Shown here in pieces: positions 7,273-16,166 of a DNA stretch of 64,000 bases (position 1 is its first letter; the number at the start of each line of letters is the position of its first letter). The notes under the pieces were generated by a model. That model had not been told where the DNA came from and did no database searches. It saw nothing but the letters and a program-made list of their open reading frames with translations. The DNA is taken from assembly GCA_029263395.1 (NCBI GenBank), contig JAJCXO010000206.1, forward strand, positions 1-64,000, given 5' to 3'. Source of the DNA: Acidobacteriota bacterium. Lineage in GTDB: Bacteria > Acidobacteriota > Thermoanaerobaculia > Multivoradales > J023. The position numbers and the translations under genes were made by a program.

Positions 7273-9429
7273 ATGCACAGCCCTATCCAGCCTCAGATTC
7301 CGACACACCACGTGACGGAAATCGAAATGCCGCGCGAGTTCGAGCAGCTCTACTCCCTGGCCTACAACCTATGGTGGGTGTGGACGCCCGAAGCCCGCGA
7401 GCTGTTTTCGGCAATCGACAGTGCCAAGTGGGGTCTGTATCGGAACCCCGTCCAGCTGCTGATCAACGTCGACCCCAAACGATGGTATCCGCTGCTCGAG
7501 AACGAAGCGTTCCTATCGAAGTACCACAAGGTCATGCGTGCCTTTGACGACTACATGCAGCCCGAAAACGGCACTTGGTTCCAGAACAACCATCCCGAGG
7601 CCGCCAGCGACACTATCGCCTACTTCTCGATGGAGTATGGGCTCCATCAATCGCTGGCGCTCTACTCGGGAGGCCTCGGCGTCCTGTCGGGCGATCACTG
7701 CAAGGCGGCGAGCGATCTTGGCCTGCCCCTGGTCGCCATCGGCCTACTCTACCGCCAGGGTTATTTCCAACAGACTATCGACGCTGATGGTCTCCAGCAG
7801 CACACCTATCCAGAATACGATTTCACCCGGCTGCCGTTACGTCCAATCGCTTCCGCAACTGGCCGCGAGGTCACCATCCCGGTACCGTTACCGGGCCGGG
7901 ACGTCAAAGCCAAGCTGTGGCTAGCCCAGGTTGGGCGTGTCCCACTCATCCTGCTCGATACCGACATCCCCGAGAATGATCCCGCAGATCGGCCCATCGC
8001 CAACCAGCTTTATGTCAGCGGCCGTGAGATGCGGCTTCTACAAGAGATCATGCTCGGTATCGGCGGCGTCAAGGCGCTGCGAGCTGTCGGCATTGAACCA
8101 TCGGTGTGGCACCTCAACGAGGGCCACAGCGTTTTTCTGCAACTCGAGCGGCTACGGGAGTATCAAGCCAACGGCCTCGATCTCGGCCAGGCAAGACAGC
8201 GGATTCGTTCCAATGCCGTCTTCACGACCCACACTCCGGTCCCGGCGGGCAACGAGCAATTTGATTTCGGGCTAATCGACAAATACTTCCGTTCATGGTG
8301 TGACACCACCGGAACTCCCCTCGACGAGCTCCTGGACCTCGGCCGGGCGCATCACGGCGACGACTCCTTCAACCTCACCGCCCTGGCAATCCGTACCACT
8401 CGCTGGGCGAACGGCGTCAGCAAACTCAACGCTGAGGTTGCAGGCCGGATGTGGCGTCATCTCTTCCCCGAAGGCAGCGCTGAACCGCCGATTCATGCCA
8501 TCACCAACGGCGTCCACGCCCGAACTTGGCTCGGCCAGGAAACGCAAACGCTACTGAGATCGCGACTCGACCCCCACTGGGAGGCCATGCTCCTATCCGA
8601 CGACGGCTGGGATCGCATAACCCAAATTCCGGATCACGAGTTATGGGCCAGTCACCAGGCCCAGAAGGACCGCCTCGGCCGATTCACATCTTCGCGACTG
8701 CAAGAACAATACGCTCGCCATGGTGCGTCTCCTGACGAGCTACGTGCAGTTCCCGCACTGTTCGACCCTCGCGCTCTGACTATTGGTTTCGCCCGCCGAT
8801 TCGCGACTTACAAGCGGGCCAAGCTAGTTTTCTCCGACGAACATCGATTAAGGGCTCTCCTGACTGACGAAGAACGGCCGGTGCAGATGATTTTCGCCGG
8901 TAAAGCTCATCCCGCTGATCGCCCGGGGCAGGAACTCATTCAGCATATTTTCGAACTCAGTCGAAACGCAGGATTCTCCGGCAAGGTCTTCTTCTTGGAG
9001 AATTACGACATGCGCATGGGCCGCATGCTGGTGCAAGGTGTCGACGTCTGGCTCAACACACCACGACGGCCCCTCGAAGCCAGCGGCACCAGCGGCCAGA
9101 AGGTTGCGATGAACGGTGGCCTGAATTTTTCGATCGCTGATGGCTGGTGGCCCGAAGGCTGGAATGGCGACAACGGCTGGGTGATCGGTTCTTCTCAGGC
9201 CGAACTCGATGACGACCACCAAGATGCGGCTGACGCAGGATCGCTCTACGAAATCCTAGAAACTCTGATCGTGCCAACCTACTACGAGCGCGATGACACC
9301 GGACTACCCCGGCGTTGGATCCGAATGATGAAAGCTTCGATCGCATCGCTGACCTCTAGCTTCTCTGCTAGCCGTATGGTCAGGGACTACGCCGAGAACG
9401 CCTATCTGCCCGCGGCGGGGAAACATTGA
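7273..9429 (+). CDS. glgP: Alpha-glucan (glycogen/maltodextrin) phosphorylase
   Basis: This is a 718-residue member of the short alpha-glucan phosphorylase subfamily (GT35, as in Thermotoga), which releases glucose-1-phosphate from glycogen or maltodextrin. Visible signatures are SMEYGLHQSLALYSGGLGVLSGDH near residue 118, HLNEGHS, and the PLP-lysine region EASGTSGQKVAMNGGLN near residue 610, where the usual GTGNMK is altered to GTSGQK as in this subfamily. The GWWPEGWNGDNGW segment follows. Its 3' end overlaps the convergent holA by 50 bp. A CBM48 glycogen-binding protein at 58.8 kb could act on the same polymer. Confidence 0.95.
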   Translation: MHSPIQPQIPTHHVTEIEMPREFEQLYSLAYNLWWVWTPEARELFSAIDSAKWGLYRNPVQLLINVDPKRWYPLLENEAFLSKYHKVMRAFDDYMQPENGTWFQNNHPEAASDTIAYFSMEYGLHQSLALYSGGLGVLSGDHCKAASDLGLPLVAIGLLYRQGYFQQTIDADGLQQHTYPEYDFTRLPLRPIASATGREVTIPVPLPGRDVKAKLWLAQVGRVPLILLDTDIPENDPADRPIANQLYVSGREMRLLQEIMLGIGGVKALRAVGIEPSVWHLNEGHSVFLQLERLREYQANGLDLGQARQRIRSNAVFTTHTPVPAGNEQFDFGLIDKYFRSWCDTTGTPLDELLDLGRAHHGDDSFNLTALAIRTTRWANGVSKLNAEVAGRMWRHLFPEGSAEPPIHAITNGVHARTWLGQETQTLLRSRLDPHWEAMLLSDDGWDRITQIPDHELWASHQAQKDRLGRFTSSRLQEQYARHGASPDELRAVPALFDPRALTIGFARRFATYKRAKLVFSDEHRLRALLTDEERPVQMIFAGKAHPADRPGQELIQHIFELSRNAGFSGKVFFLENYDMRMGRMLVQGVDVWLNTPRRPLEASGTSGQKVAMNGGLNFSIADGWWPEGWNGDNGWVIGSSQAELDDDHQDAADAGSLYEILETLIVPTYYERDDTGLPRRWIRMMKASIASLTSSFSASRMVRDYAENAYLPAAGKH

Positions 9430-10864
9430 TCGCCGTGACCAATTGAGTCATCAACGCGGCGATAGCGACGTCGGGCTCGGAACTTTCACCCTTGATCCGC
9501 AGTTCGGTTTCGAGCACCAACCACGGTAGACGAGCCAGCAGGTCTCGATCCATCTGTGACGCGGTCATATAAGCGCGGTGAAGGCGAAACGGGTGGAGTC
9601 CTGCGAGAGGATTCTTGCCGATCTCTAGATCACCTTGTAATTGTGCTGCCCATCGAGTCTTGAATTGGTTGTAGTTGCTGACCCCGGCCGGTATCCGACG
9701 CAACCGGGCAACACCCGCCACCGCCGTCAAATGGCGACAGAACCCTGCAAGCAAACCGAAAAACGACAGTCGTGCCGAGATCAGATCACCTGATGACGTC
9801 AGGTAGCGCTGGTATCGCTCCAAGGCCTCCCGGGCGCTGCCCTTGCCGATTGCATCAAGAATCTGCCACACATCCTGCTCGCCACGATCCTCAATTGATG
9901 AGACCACCATCTGACGGGTGATTTGCCCACTTCCTGCTTGAGCAGCCAGTTTGCGAAACTCGCCTGCAAAACGTGCTGTCGACTCGGAGTCGACACCGCG
10001 ACTCTGCCAACCACTCTCTTGGCGCAGGGTGCGGCGAGCGAGTTCGCTCACGGCTGAGCTCGCAATGGACACCGAGGTTTCTGCCGTCAGCTGATCCGTA
10101 AGAGCTTTCAAGCCTTGCCAATCACCACCTCGACCGGCCGAAACCTGTCCGACATCGAGGAAAGCACCGCGTTGGTTCAGAGCTACGACGACCGGATGAT
10201 CCTTGGCGACTGCGTGTTCCGCCAAAACCAGAACGTGGCCTTCCGGCAATCCGTTGGCGACGATATCGCCGAGCTCCGCCAAGTCTCCCTCGGCATAACC
10301 TTCGAGACCAGCTTGTCGCGCCGCTTCCAGCAGCCCCGCCAAACCATCGCGCAAATTCGTTGCCTGCTTCGCTGTTCGGCCACGTCCGGAGCGCTTCTTG
10401 CGGAAGGCGGCACCACCTTCCACCGCCCACTTCGGCAACGAGCTGATCACGTCAGCCGGCTCCCCAGCCGTCGCATCCAGCCCGAAAACCCTTAACGCCT
10501 GGAGCAAACGGGACGCACCTTCGAGCCCGGCGGTATCGAGCTCGCCAGACACTGGCAGGGCATTCTCTGCTTGATCGATCAACCCAGCCGCGGAGCTTCT
10601 GTCGGCGAAAATCGCGGTGTCGACCACCAACATGATCTTGGCTGAAGCGAACAGCGAAAATGTCTTCAGATTTTGAAAGACATCCCCGAGGCTGCCTGGG
10701 CGCCGCCTACTTTCGACATCACAGCCGGCTGCTTTGGCCAGACCATCGGCTAGCTTCTGGGCCTGTGGCGTGGCGACTACCAGATCACCGCTCACCAAAT
10801 AGACCGGACTACCGTCCCCCTCGGCGGCGGCTTGCAACAATCTGTCGACGCTTGGCTTGGCCAT
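9380..10864 (-). CDS. holA: DNA polymerase III subunit delta (HolA-like)
   Basis: This is the delta subunit of the clamp loader, which opens the sliding clamp. The order of N-terminal domain, region with WQILDAIGKGSAREAL, and C-terminal collar domain fits HolA. At 494 residues it is clearly longer than the usual 330-350. The extra length lies mainly around residues 110-190 and contains a basic stretch (FRKKRSGRGRTAKQ). The last 16 codons are antisense to the end of the phosphorylase gene. Divergence from E. coli HolA is large, so a delta-like paralogue is possible. Confidence 0.8.
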   Translation of the reverse strand: MAKPSVDRLLQAAAEGDGSPVYLVSGDLVVATPQAQKLADGLAKAAGCDVESRRRPGSLGDVFQNLKTFSLFASAKIMLVVDTAIFADRSSAAGLIDQAENALPVSGELDTAGLEGASRLLQALRVFGLDATAGEPADVISSLPKWAVEGGAAFRKKRSGRGRTAKQATNLRDGLAGLLEAARQAGLEGYAEGDLAELGDIVANGLPEGHVLVLAEHAVAKDHPVVVALNQRGAFLDVGQVSAGRGGDWQGLKALTDQLTAETSVSIASSAVSELARRTLRQESGWQSRGVDSESTARFAGEFRKLAAQAGSGQITRQMVVSSIEDRGEQDVWQILDAIGKGSAREALERYQRYLTSSGDLISARLSFFGLLAGFCRHLTAVAGVARLRRIPAGVSNYNQFKTRWAAQLQGDLEIGKNPLAGLHPFRLHRAYMTASQMDRDLLARLPWLVLETELRIKGESSEPDVAIAALMTQLVTAINVSPPRADRRSRRSP

Positions 10865-10957
10865 CGACCTATCCCACCAGACTTTAAGGCTCGTGTCGAC
10901 AGGTGATTGTAACTATCCGTTCTGAAAATCTGATGACGAGTGCCGAATCAGCCCTTG

Positions 10958-12430
10958 TCAGCTACCATCCGGCGAAGAAGCCTCCGGCGAAGTAGCCTCC
11001 GACCTACCTTGCTCCCGGGCACCGTCTTCTGGAACACCGTCTTCCCGAAGACTGTAGCCGCCCCAGACTGGCGCCGTAACCACACCGATCTCTTCGGCCT
11101 TCAGTTGCTCTTCCTGAAATGCCAATTCGACAGAATTCCATGAACCACAGGCCTCACAACGATCCTGCCATTCCGCAGACTCAGCGCCGCAGGCTTGGCA
11201 AACGTAGCTCGCAACCGAGACACCGAGTCGTTTAAGACAGGTCAGGTAGCGCGCTACCGCTCCAAGTTGATCGTTACGGCGCTGCCGGATGCGACCGAGC
11301 AAGAAATGATAGGTCGGTGACACGTCGAGACGCTCGCCGATCGCCTCGAGAACCTTCAATGCTTCATCGTGCATCTCGAGTCGATAGTAGAGCCGCCCGA
11401 GGAAAAAACGGACCAACAAGTCGTCCTCGGCCTGGCCTAAGAGGGAACGTAGCGTCTCGATTGCACGTGCGGGTTGCTCAGCCTCGATGTAATGGTCTTC
11501 CATCCGCTGCAAATACACCGGACTGCCGGTCCGTTTGAAGCCGCGGCGCCACTCATCCAGAGCTGCGTCTTCATTGTCTTGTAAGAGCTCAGCCTCCCCC
11601 AGCATGATCCCTGCGGGAATAAAGCGGGGCTCTTGATCCAGCAGGCCCTGAAAAACTGCCGCGGCTTCATCCGGGCGATCTTTTTCCAGCAACTCGACAC
11701 CACTCTGATAGGTCAGTCCTTGCGAAATCGTTCGCTCGCGCTCTACAGCAGAGGTGTCACCAGCATCCCCGAGCAAAGTACTGACCTTGTCGTGCCAACG
11801 TACAGCCTCGTCCCACTTTCCGGAGGCCATACATTGGTCGCGGCGCAGACGCATAACGTCCAAGCCATGGGTCGGGAAGTCTCGCAGAATCCGGTTGCGG
11901 ATCTCGTCAGCAACCTGGACATCACCCGTCGCATCATAGTCTTCCGCCAATTGGTAAAGCAGCGCCACACTTCGAGGGTAGAGTACCGAGGCCCGACGAT
12001 GAATTTCGAGCGCTTCTTCCGTCTTACCTTGGTGCCGCTGCACCTGACCCGCTCGTAACATCGTGGCAAAATGCTCGGGCCGTTCGGTGAGCAGGCTACT
12101 GAGCGCTGCGGATGCTTTCCCGAATTGCCCGTCCACGTGGAAATCGACCGCACGGCGGAAACGATGATCAAAACTGTCGGCCTCGCGGCTTCGCCGACGC
12201 TGGCGACGCTGCGACAGATCTTGCTTCAGCGAAGAGACCAGGAGGGCGGTCACTGGCGGCAACAGGCCGGCCAAGAAAACTGCCAGCAATACAGCGTAAA
12301 GCGGCATGCTGAGCTGCGATCCCAATTGGAATGGCAGCACCAGCAAATCAATGTTGAGCGGAGTCAGAAAAGACACATAGACGACGATCAGAACGCCAAG
12401 CAAAATGCCAACATACGTTCGGATCTGCAT
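10958..12430 (-). CDS. LapA-LapB-like envelope TPR protein (fusion)
   Basis: Residues 1-70 hold two membrane helices (IVVYVSFLTPLNIDLLVLPF and MPLYAVLLAVFLAGLLPPVTALLV), the layout of the small protein LapA/YciS (DUF1049). Tetratricopeptide repeats fill residues about 95-420. The C-terminus has the LapB rubredoxin-type metal site, CQACG and CEACG, near residues 432-450. In E. coli, LapA and LapB are separate neighbours that control LpxC turnover and LPS synthesis. Here they appear to be one 490-residue protein. An acidic tail follows the metal site. Transcribed leftwards after dksA. Confidence 0.85.
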   Translation of the reverse strand: MQIRTYVGILLGVLIVVYVSFLTPLNIDLLVLPFQLGSQLSMPLYAVLLAVFLAGLLPPVTALLVSSLKQDLSQRRQRRRSREADSFDHRFRRAVDFHVDGQFGKASAALSSLLTERPEHFATMLRAGQVQRHQGKTEEALEIHRRASVLYPRSVALLYQLAEDYDATGDVQVADEIRNRILRDFPTHGLDVMRLRRDQCMASGKWDEAVRWHDKVSTLLGDAGDTSAVERERTISQGLTYQSGVELLEKDRPDEAAAVFQGLLDQEPRFIPAGIMLGEAELLQDNEDAALDEWRRGFKRTGSPVYLQRMEDHYIEAEQPARAIETLRSLLGQAEDDLLVRFFLGRLYYRLEMHDEALKVLEAIGERLDVSPTYHFLLGRIRQRRNDQLGAVARYLTCLKRLGVSVASYVCQACGAESAEWQDRCEACGSWNSVELAFQEEQLKAEEIGVVTAPVWGGYSLREDGVPEDGAREQGRSEATSPEASSPDGS

Positions 12431-12475
12431 ACTGCGTGTCAGGCCCTAATGCCAGGGCGCCTGCTGTGGCTCGCC

Positions 12476-12865
12476 TCAACCATTCAAGATTCCTTTTTCC
12501 TCCAACTCTTGGCAGGCTATACAGTACCGCGCCCAGGGCAGGGCTTTCAAGCGTGGTAGGCCAATCGGCTCGCTGCAATTTTCACAGCGACCGTAGCTAC
12601 CCTTGTCGATTCGCTGGTAGGCATCTTCGATGTAGATCAGCATCTGCCGCTCGTTATCGGACAAAGAAAACATCAATTCGCGGTGAAAAGAGTTGTTGGC
12701 GCGATCGGCAAAATCGTCAGAATTGTCGTCGGTCGACTGTTTGCCGGCCTCGACGTCATGCTCATAGAGATCGAGCATCTCCCGTCGCTTGGCGTCGAGA
12801 CATTCGCGTAAGCTCGCGATAGCAGTCGTACTGTGGAGCTCCTCTACCTTGCTGGTCATCGGCAC
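12476..12865 (-). CDS. dksA: DksA/TraR family C4 zinc-finger protein
   Basis: This 129-residue DksA/TraR protein binds the RNA polymerase secondary channel with ppGpp. It has a coiled coil (residues about 15-85) and the C4 zinc finger CENC...CIAC near 93-116. The coiled-coil tip reads DDNSDDFADRAN, retaining acidic residues. GGGAG lies 7 bases before a GTG at 12865 and too far from the ATG at 12859, so I keep GTG. It is 45 bp ahead of the LapB-like gene on the same strand. Confidence 0.93.
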   Translation of the reverse strand: MPMTSKVEELHSTTAIASLRECLDAKRREMLDLYEHDVEAGKQSTDDNSDDFADRANNSFHRELMFSLSDNERQMLIYIEDAYQRIDKGSYGRCENCSEPIGLPRLKALPWARYCIACQELEEKGILNG

Positions 12866-13088
12866 GTTTCTGCTCCCTAAGCTGGCGTATTGGAAGTCTA
12901 GCCTTCACGCTCCTGCGACACCTTCATACGGGATGATGCATGCCTAGTGCAGGAACCCGGTTGACCCGTCCGAGACGCATCTCGGCCAGGGCTACAAGAG
13001 GAGGAGACATGAACTCCGTTTCGCTTCTTCGATCGACTTCAGAGCTCTACACTCCCCCAGCCGAAATCCGGATCGCTCCGGTTAACGT

Positions 13089-13565
13089 TCAGAACGCCGA
13101 GCGGTGGTACTTTATTCCTCGATCGATGCAGATAGCTCGATATATCTGCTCATAGAGCACCAACCGAGCCAACTCGTGCCCAAAGATCATCGGCCCGAAA
13201 GACAAGCGCCGCCGAGCTTGCCGCACGACCTCCTCGTCTAATCCGAGATCCGATCCGATCAGAAATACAATCGGGTGAGGCCACTCGTCAGCCAGCCGGC
13301 GAAGCTCGCTGGCAAATTGTTCGGAGCTCGATGCCTTGCCTCTCGGATCGAGAACGATTGTCCAACTGGGGTCGGGTAGTCCAGCCAGCATAGCCTCACC
13401 TTCAGCCTTACGACGAGCTGGGTCCCCACCCTTCGACCTGACTTTGATCCACTGATCTCGAATCGATGCATAACGCCGGATCCGCGACCGGTAATCCTCG
13501 CACAAGGTCTCCCAAGGCTTGCGCTGATGCCGCCCCGCCCACACGATCCGCAGCTCGCGAGCCAC
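13089..13565 (-). CDS. rlmH: 23S rRNA (pseudouridine1915-N3)-methyltransferase RlmH
   Basis: A 158-residue SPOUT methyltransferase that methylates pseudouridine 1915 of 23S rRNA. Typical signatures are LDPRGKASSSEQFA, the knot motif FLIGSDLGLD and the C-terminal HELARLVLYEQIYRAICIDRGIKYH. The frame is open further upstream, but homology begins at LRIVWAGR, so I place the start at the GTG at 13565, giving the family's usual length. It follows the deformylase gene by 28 bp and is probably co-transcribed with it. Confidence 0.93.
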   Translation of the reverse strand: MARELRIVWAGRHQRKPWETLCEDYRSRIRRYASIRDQWIKVRSKGGDPARRKAEGEAMLAGLPDPSWTIVLDPRGKASSSEQFASELRRLADEWPHPIVFLIGSDLGLDEEVVRQARRRLSFGPMIFGHELARLVLYEQIYRAICIDRGIKYHRSAF

Positions 13566-13593
13566 TCCTTCAGCTCTTGGCGAAGCGCCGCAT

Positions 13594-14166
13594 CTAACCG
13601 ACCTGAGCGTCTTCGTCGTCGGACTCGGTGAGAAACTCTTCCCATTCGGCACCGAAAGCCAGTGAGCGCATATCGCGCATCCGGTCGAGGAAGACAACAC
13701 CGTTCAGATGATCGTACTCGTGCTGGACGATTCGCGCTGCGTATCCCTCAGCTCGATAGTCGAGTATTTTGCCATGGCGATCGAGAGCGTGGACTCGAAC
13801 GCCAAAGTGGCGCGGTACCAGACCTCTAAGATCCGGAATCGACAAGCAACCTTCCCAGTCGTAGACAAGCTCGCCCGCAATCGGCTCGAGAGCCGGATTG
13901 ATCAAAGCCACAAGCTCAGGATCGTCGGCCTCTTCACCCTCGGCCGCAGGCTCGGCATCCGGATCAACCACGGCATAGACAAAAAGCTGCAGCGAGAGAC
14001 CGATCTGTGGCGCCGCCAAGCCAACACCACCCGCCGCCAACATGGTCTCGAACATATCGTCGACCAGGGCCTGCATTTCAGGATCGGACAGACGCTCGGC
14101 AACCACCGGCTGCGCCGGGGTACGGAGTGCTGGGTGACCAAGGCGAACAATCGAGCGAACCGGCAT
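13594..14166 (-). CDS. def: Peptide deformylase
   Basis: Deformylase removes the formyl group from nascent proteins. All three family motifs are present: GVGLAAPQIG, EGCLSIP (the Cys is a metal ligand) and QHEYDHLNG (HExxH). The 190-residue protein has an acidic insertion after VVDPDAEP (about 12 residues) and an acidic C-terminal tail. The start is fixed by a very strong SD (GAGGAGGAGG) 4-5 bases before the ATG. Expressed leftwards with rlmH. Confidence 0.97.
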   Translation of the reverse strand: MPVRSIVRLGHPALRTPAQPVVAERLSDPEMQALVDDMFETMLAAGGVGLAAPQIGLSLQLFVYAVVDPDAEPAAEGEEADDPELVALINPALEPIAGELVYDWEGCLSIPDLRGLVPRHFGVRVHALDRHGKILDYRAEGYAARIVQHEYDHLNGVVFLDRMRDMRSLAFGAEWEEFLTESDDEDAQVG

Positions 14167-14284
14167 TCGAACCTCCTCCTCCGCATTCTAACCTGTGCTT
14201 CACGTCGGCCTGCCACTCGAATGTCGAACAATCACTATGACCGTCACCGATGGATCACCGAGTTGGCCATGGTATCCTGTCGAC

Positions 14285-15277
14285 ATGGCACCTTCTCGCG
14301 ACCAGGAGCTCCGACAGAAACGACGCAAGCGCTTAGTCCGCGGCTTGCTGATGGGTGGTGCGGCGATTGGCGTTCCGGCGTTGTTCAACGCCTTGGTCTC
14401 CAAGCGGGCAAAACAATTGACCGCTCCAGCTTGGGGCGAGGGCGAGACATTCCGTTGGAAACAAGGGGACGTGTGCTTTCAGCGGCTAGGAACGGGCCGA
14501 CCGCTGTTGCTACTGCACTCCCTCGGTCCTGGACACAGTTCTACGGAATGGCGTCGAGCCGGCGAGTTGCTGGCCGAACATTACGAGGTCTTTGCACCGG
14601 ATTTATTGGGTTGGGGACAATCGGACAAACCCACCTTGACATATGACAGTGAGCTCTACATCGACCTGATCGGCGACTTCACCAAACGGGTTGTCGGCGA
14701 CCGGCCGATCGCGGTTGCAGCCGGCCTGCCCGCTGCCTATGTGACTCAACTGGCGATCGATCAGCCGGAGCTATTCCGTGCCCTGGCGCTGGTCGTGCCG
14801 GTGGGGATCGAGCTGCAAAGTGATGAACCCGATTTCAAAGACGCCATCGTCCACTGGCTTCTCCGCCTACCGGTCCTGGGCACTTCTGCGCTCAACGTCT
14901 ACACCAGCCGAACCGCGATCATCAACTACTTGCGACGAGAGGTTTATGCGGTACCAGCGCGGGTTGACGACACTTTAGTAGATCGCCACTACCGCAACAG
15001 TCACCAGCCAGGAGCACACGGAGCGCTGGCCGCTTATCTCAGTGGCTACCTCAATCACAGTGTGCGCGAGATCCTGGATAGCGTCGACATTCCGGTGTGG
15101 TTGGGCTGGGGACGGCAGGCAGCAGCGCCGGAGGTGGAGTCGGCCGACCTCTGGCTTCGACAACTCGACGGCGCCGAGCTCGAAATCTTAGAGCACTGCG
15201 GAATCTTGCCGCACACCGAAGCGCCTGACGAGTTCGTCAAACGCCTCCGGCATTTTCTCAGCTCCCTCGACAACTGA
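14285..15277 (+). CDS. Alpha/beta-hydrolase-fold protein lacking the catalytic triad
   Basis: An alpha/beta hydrolase by overall pattern: LLLLHSLGPGHSSTEW oxyanion region, FAPDLLGWGQSDKP, and PHTEAPDEFVKRLRHFL at the C-terminus. The N-terminus is basic (SRDQELRQKRRKRL) followed by a short hydrophobic stretch, so it may be membrane attached. The nucleophile elbow GxSxG reads AAGLPA with Gly in place of Ser. The acid position reads GRQAAAP, and the histidine motif GHLPH reads GILPH. All three triad residues appear lost, so I call it a pseudoenzyme. The ATG at 14285 is chosen because residues before it lack homology. Its 3' end overlaps the next gene tail-to-tail by 90 bp. Confidence 0.8.
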   Translation: MAPSRDQELRQKRRKRLVRGLLMGGAAIGVPALFNALVSKRAKQLTAPAWGEGETFRWKQGDVCFQRLGTGRPLLLLHSLGPGHSSTEWRRAGELLAEHYEVFAPDLLGWGQSDKPTLTYDSELYIDLIGDFTKRVVGDRPIAVAAGLPAAYVTQLAIDQPELFRALALVVPVGIELQSDEPDFKDAIVHWLLRLPVLGTSALNVYTSRTAIINYLRREVYAVPARVDDTLVDRHYRNSHQPGAHGALAAYLSGYLNHSVREILDSVDIPVWLGWGRQAAAPEVESADLWLRQLDGAELEILEHCGILPHTEAPDEFVKRLRHFLSSLDN

Positions 15278-16006
15278 GCAGGTCTCTCTACCCACCAGGT
15301 TGTCACCCAACTGGTCTTCGCCTGACAGGTCTTCGCCTGACAGGTCTTCGCCTGGTTTGTTGACCCTCGCTGGATCGTCGATCCGGTAAGCAGTTGCCCG
15401 ATTGATCGCGGTCGCAACTTTTCCCGCCTCGCTTCGAACCTCGGAAGCGAGTTGCAGAGACAACAAGAACTCACCTTTCTCGAGGGCTAGCTCAGCCTCC
15501 GTCAACGACTCGAGTAATGCGTCGAGATCGGATCGCATCTTCAGGATTTCGATCCAAGTATCCTTTCCCCGCGGTGAACGCCAATAGGCTTCGGAGGCAC
15601 GGTCGAGCGCCTCGTGGGCACCGGTGACGGCCTGGCTTGCATCGCTCCGAGCCCGCACTACCGCCGCCGCTGCTTCAGCCCGCACCATGCTGGCCGCCGT
15701 TTCTGCCTTCATCAAAAGCTGTCGCGCTCGCCGGTGGGTGCCCAAAAACCAGGGCCTGCCACGCTGCGCCTCCTGCTCAGCTCGGGTCCTAGCCAACAAC
15801 TCCTCCGCACGTGCGAACGCATCCGGTACATATTGTTCGGCGTGATAGGACCGCGCCTCGTCCAACAACCGGGCAATTGCCAACACGCGTTCTTCGGAAG
15901 TCCGGGCACAGGCCAGACTCAAGCACGACAACCCCAGGGCCCCAAGCCAAGCGGTAGGAGCACTCAGTCCTTTGGGCAGTCCCGACCTCGTAGATCCATT
16001 CGGCAT
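15188..16006 (-). CDS. Lipoprotein with coiled-coil (DUF4398-like)
   Basis: The 272-residue product begins with a signal peptide and lipobox (LSLAC), so it should be a lipid-anchored envelope protein. The mature part is helical and rich in Ala, Glu and Arg, with a pattern like DUF4398 proteins (RLLDEARSYHAEQYVPDAFARAEELLA). Near the C-terminus a GEDLS repeat encoded by 15-bp units is followed by a segment antisense to the hydrolase-fold gene. GGGAG 7 bases ahead of the ATG at 16006 decides the start. Function unknown. Confidence 0.75.
   Translation of the reverse strand: MPNGSTRSGLPKGLSAPTAWLGALGLSCLSLACARTSEERVLAIARLLDEARSYHAEQYVPDAFARAEELLARTRAEQEAQRGRPWFLGTHRRARQLLMKAETAASMVRAEAAAAVVRARSDASQAVTGAHEALDRASEAYWRSPRGKDTWIEILKMRSDLDALLESLTEAELALEKGEFLLSLQLASEVRSEAGKVATAINRATAYRIDDPARVNKPGEDLSGEDLSGEDQLGDNLVGRETCSVVEGAEKMPEAFDELVRRFGVRQDSAVL
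15313..15355. repeat. 15-bp tandem repeat, about 2.9 units
   Basis: Three consecutive copies of a 15-bp unit starting GGTCTTCGCC lie inside the lipoprotein gene. They encode the in-frame pentapeptide repeat GEDLS. The first two copies are identical, suggesting recent slippage. Confidence 0.9.
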
Positions 16007-16166
16007 CATCCGTCTCCCATTCAACATCGCAGCTAGATCAAGCTCCCAAGTCTGCGGAGTCCCATCAACGTAAACGTCTTGATTAGGGATATAGCCATTC
16101 ATCACAATGTGATTATAGCATGCAGCTGTCCGAGCGCAACCTCCTTGCTACCTTCTCCTCGAACCA

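Noticed and set aside
13009-13155. 48-codon frame with an excellent SD (GAGGAGG), upstream of and overlapping the rlmH 3' end
   Set aside because: The last third is antisense to the conserved end of rlmH and the peptide resembles nothing known. The SD-like string could be chance in a purine-rich patch.
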